In this document: positions 6,956 through 7,282 of the stretch, piece by piece
Position numbering within the stretch: position 1 is the first letter of the stretch
Layout of the letters: each line of letters starts with the position of its first letter
NCBI GenBank assembly: GCA_027621335.1
Contig: JAQCAN010000119.1
Location: 1 to 7,282 of the forward strand
DNA: 7,282 nt
Origin: Bacteroidota bacterium
Lineage (GTDB): Bacteria > Bacteroidota > Bacteroidia > Flavobacteriales_D > JABDKJ01
Direction of reading: 5' to 3'
Position numbers and translations under genes: made by a program
The notes under the pieces: generated by a model
Databases searched by the model: none
What the model was told of the DNA's origin: nothing
The model's input: only the letters and a program-made list of their open reading frames with translations

Positions 6956-7282
6956 TTATTGCTTGATCAGACGTTGAACGCTTACCACATCATTCACAGT
7001 GATCTCCACGAAGTAGAGACCATTGTTGAGACCTGTAAGATCCAGTTCTACACGGTTGCTGAAGTTGGATTGCAACTGGGCTACAGTAGCTCCAAGCACA
7101 TTCCTCACGACCACCGCTTCGATGTTCTCCTGACCTTCGACTGTGAATAGACCACCAGTCGGATTAGGATAGATGCGGAAGTTACCTTCAACAAACTCAG
7201 TCAATCCAACTGCTGGGTCGCCATCTACAACTACGTCATCGAGGTAATAATTGTTAGTGCCATCAATACTATAGAAATTGAT
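6956..7282 (-). CDS. C-terminal end of a secreted protein with a type A T9SS sorting domain (cut by window edge)
   Basis: The frame is open from the right window edge to the TAA at 6956-6958, giving 108 residues. The first part reads FYSIDGTNNYYLDDVVVDG, the typical last strands of a jelly-roll (carbohydrate-binding or MAM-like) domain in which an LDDV motif closes the fold. It is followed by a short acidic linker and then a textbook sorting domain: FRIYPNPTGGLFTVEG, VVRNVLGATVAQL, VELDLTGLNNGLYFVEI and the ending VQRLIKQ. Such domains direct proteins through the T9SS to the cell surface or the medium. The TTG at 7202-7204 is an internal Leu codon, not a start; the frame continues upstream of it. 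The catalytic or main domain is outside the window, so its activity is unknown. The gene ends just before the shared terminator. Confidence 0.85.
   Translation of the reverse strand: MNFYSIDGTNNYYLDDVVVDGDPAVGLTEFVEGNFRIYPNPTGGLFTVEGQENIEAVVVRNVLGATVAQLQSNFSNRVELDLTGLNNGLYFVEITVNDVVSVQRLIKQ

Noticed and set aside
6908..7150. Open frame on the plus strand beginning in the terminator hairpin
   Set aside because: It overlaps the terminator and runs opposite the clear T9SS sorting domain on the minus strand; its translation shows nothing recognisable.

Overview
The window reads as a chromosomal piece of a Bacteroidota bacterium, most likely a Flavobacteriales/Cryomorphaceae-like or Sphingobacteriales-like environmental lineage. 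The evidence is: two proteins ending in type A type-IX-secretion (T9SS) sorting domains, a TonB-dependent receptor with an N-terminal carboxypeptidase-regulatory-like domain, near absence of Shine-Dalgarno sequences, and promoter-like elements of the Bacteroidota type (TTG/TTTG upstream, TAnnTTTG near the start).

Layout. Bases 1-124 (minus) hold the N-terminus of a TspO/MBR-family membrane protein, cut by the window edge. Just upstream of it on the same strand (169-795) lies a small outer-membrane beta-barrel protein with an unusual Lys/Arg-rich tail; the two probably form an operon. Divergent from these, 938-3466 (plus) encodes a large secreted protein that I identify as a peptide-N-glycosidase F (PNGase F) family member, with a LamG domain in front, CARDB/Ig-like linkers and a T9SS sorting domain at the end. 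Convergent to it, 30 bp away, 3497-5839 (minus) encodes a complete TonB-dependent outer-membrane receptor. Divergent from the receptor, 5926-6552 (plus) encodes a soluble helical protein made of three related units, resembling sll1863-type stress-response coiled-coil proteins. A 32-residue Lys-rich micro-ORF (6704-6802, plus) follows. A strong symmetric hairpin terminator (6898-6931) separates it from the C-terminus of a second T9SS cargo protein running in from the right edge (6956-7282, minus).

How the genes relate. The window looks like a mosaic of short transcription units, not one dedicated system. The common theme is the cell envelope and exterior: two T9SS cargoes, a TonB-dependent receptor, a small barrel protein and TspO. 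The most interesting gene is the LamG-PNGaseF-T9SS protein. It keeps the residues matching the catalytic Asp60 and Glu206 of Elizabethkingia PNGase F but carries Gln where Glu118 and Arg61 would be, so its activity or substrate may differ from the classical enzyme. I see no SusD, glycosidase, sulfatase or regulator that would make this a polysaccharide/glycan utilisation locus. I found no tRNA, rRNA, CRISPR, insertion sequence or phage feature, and no stretch longer than about 155 bp without a gene.
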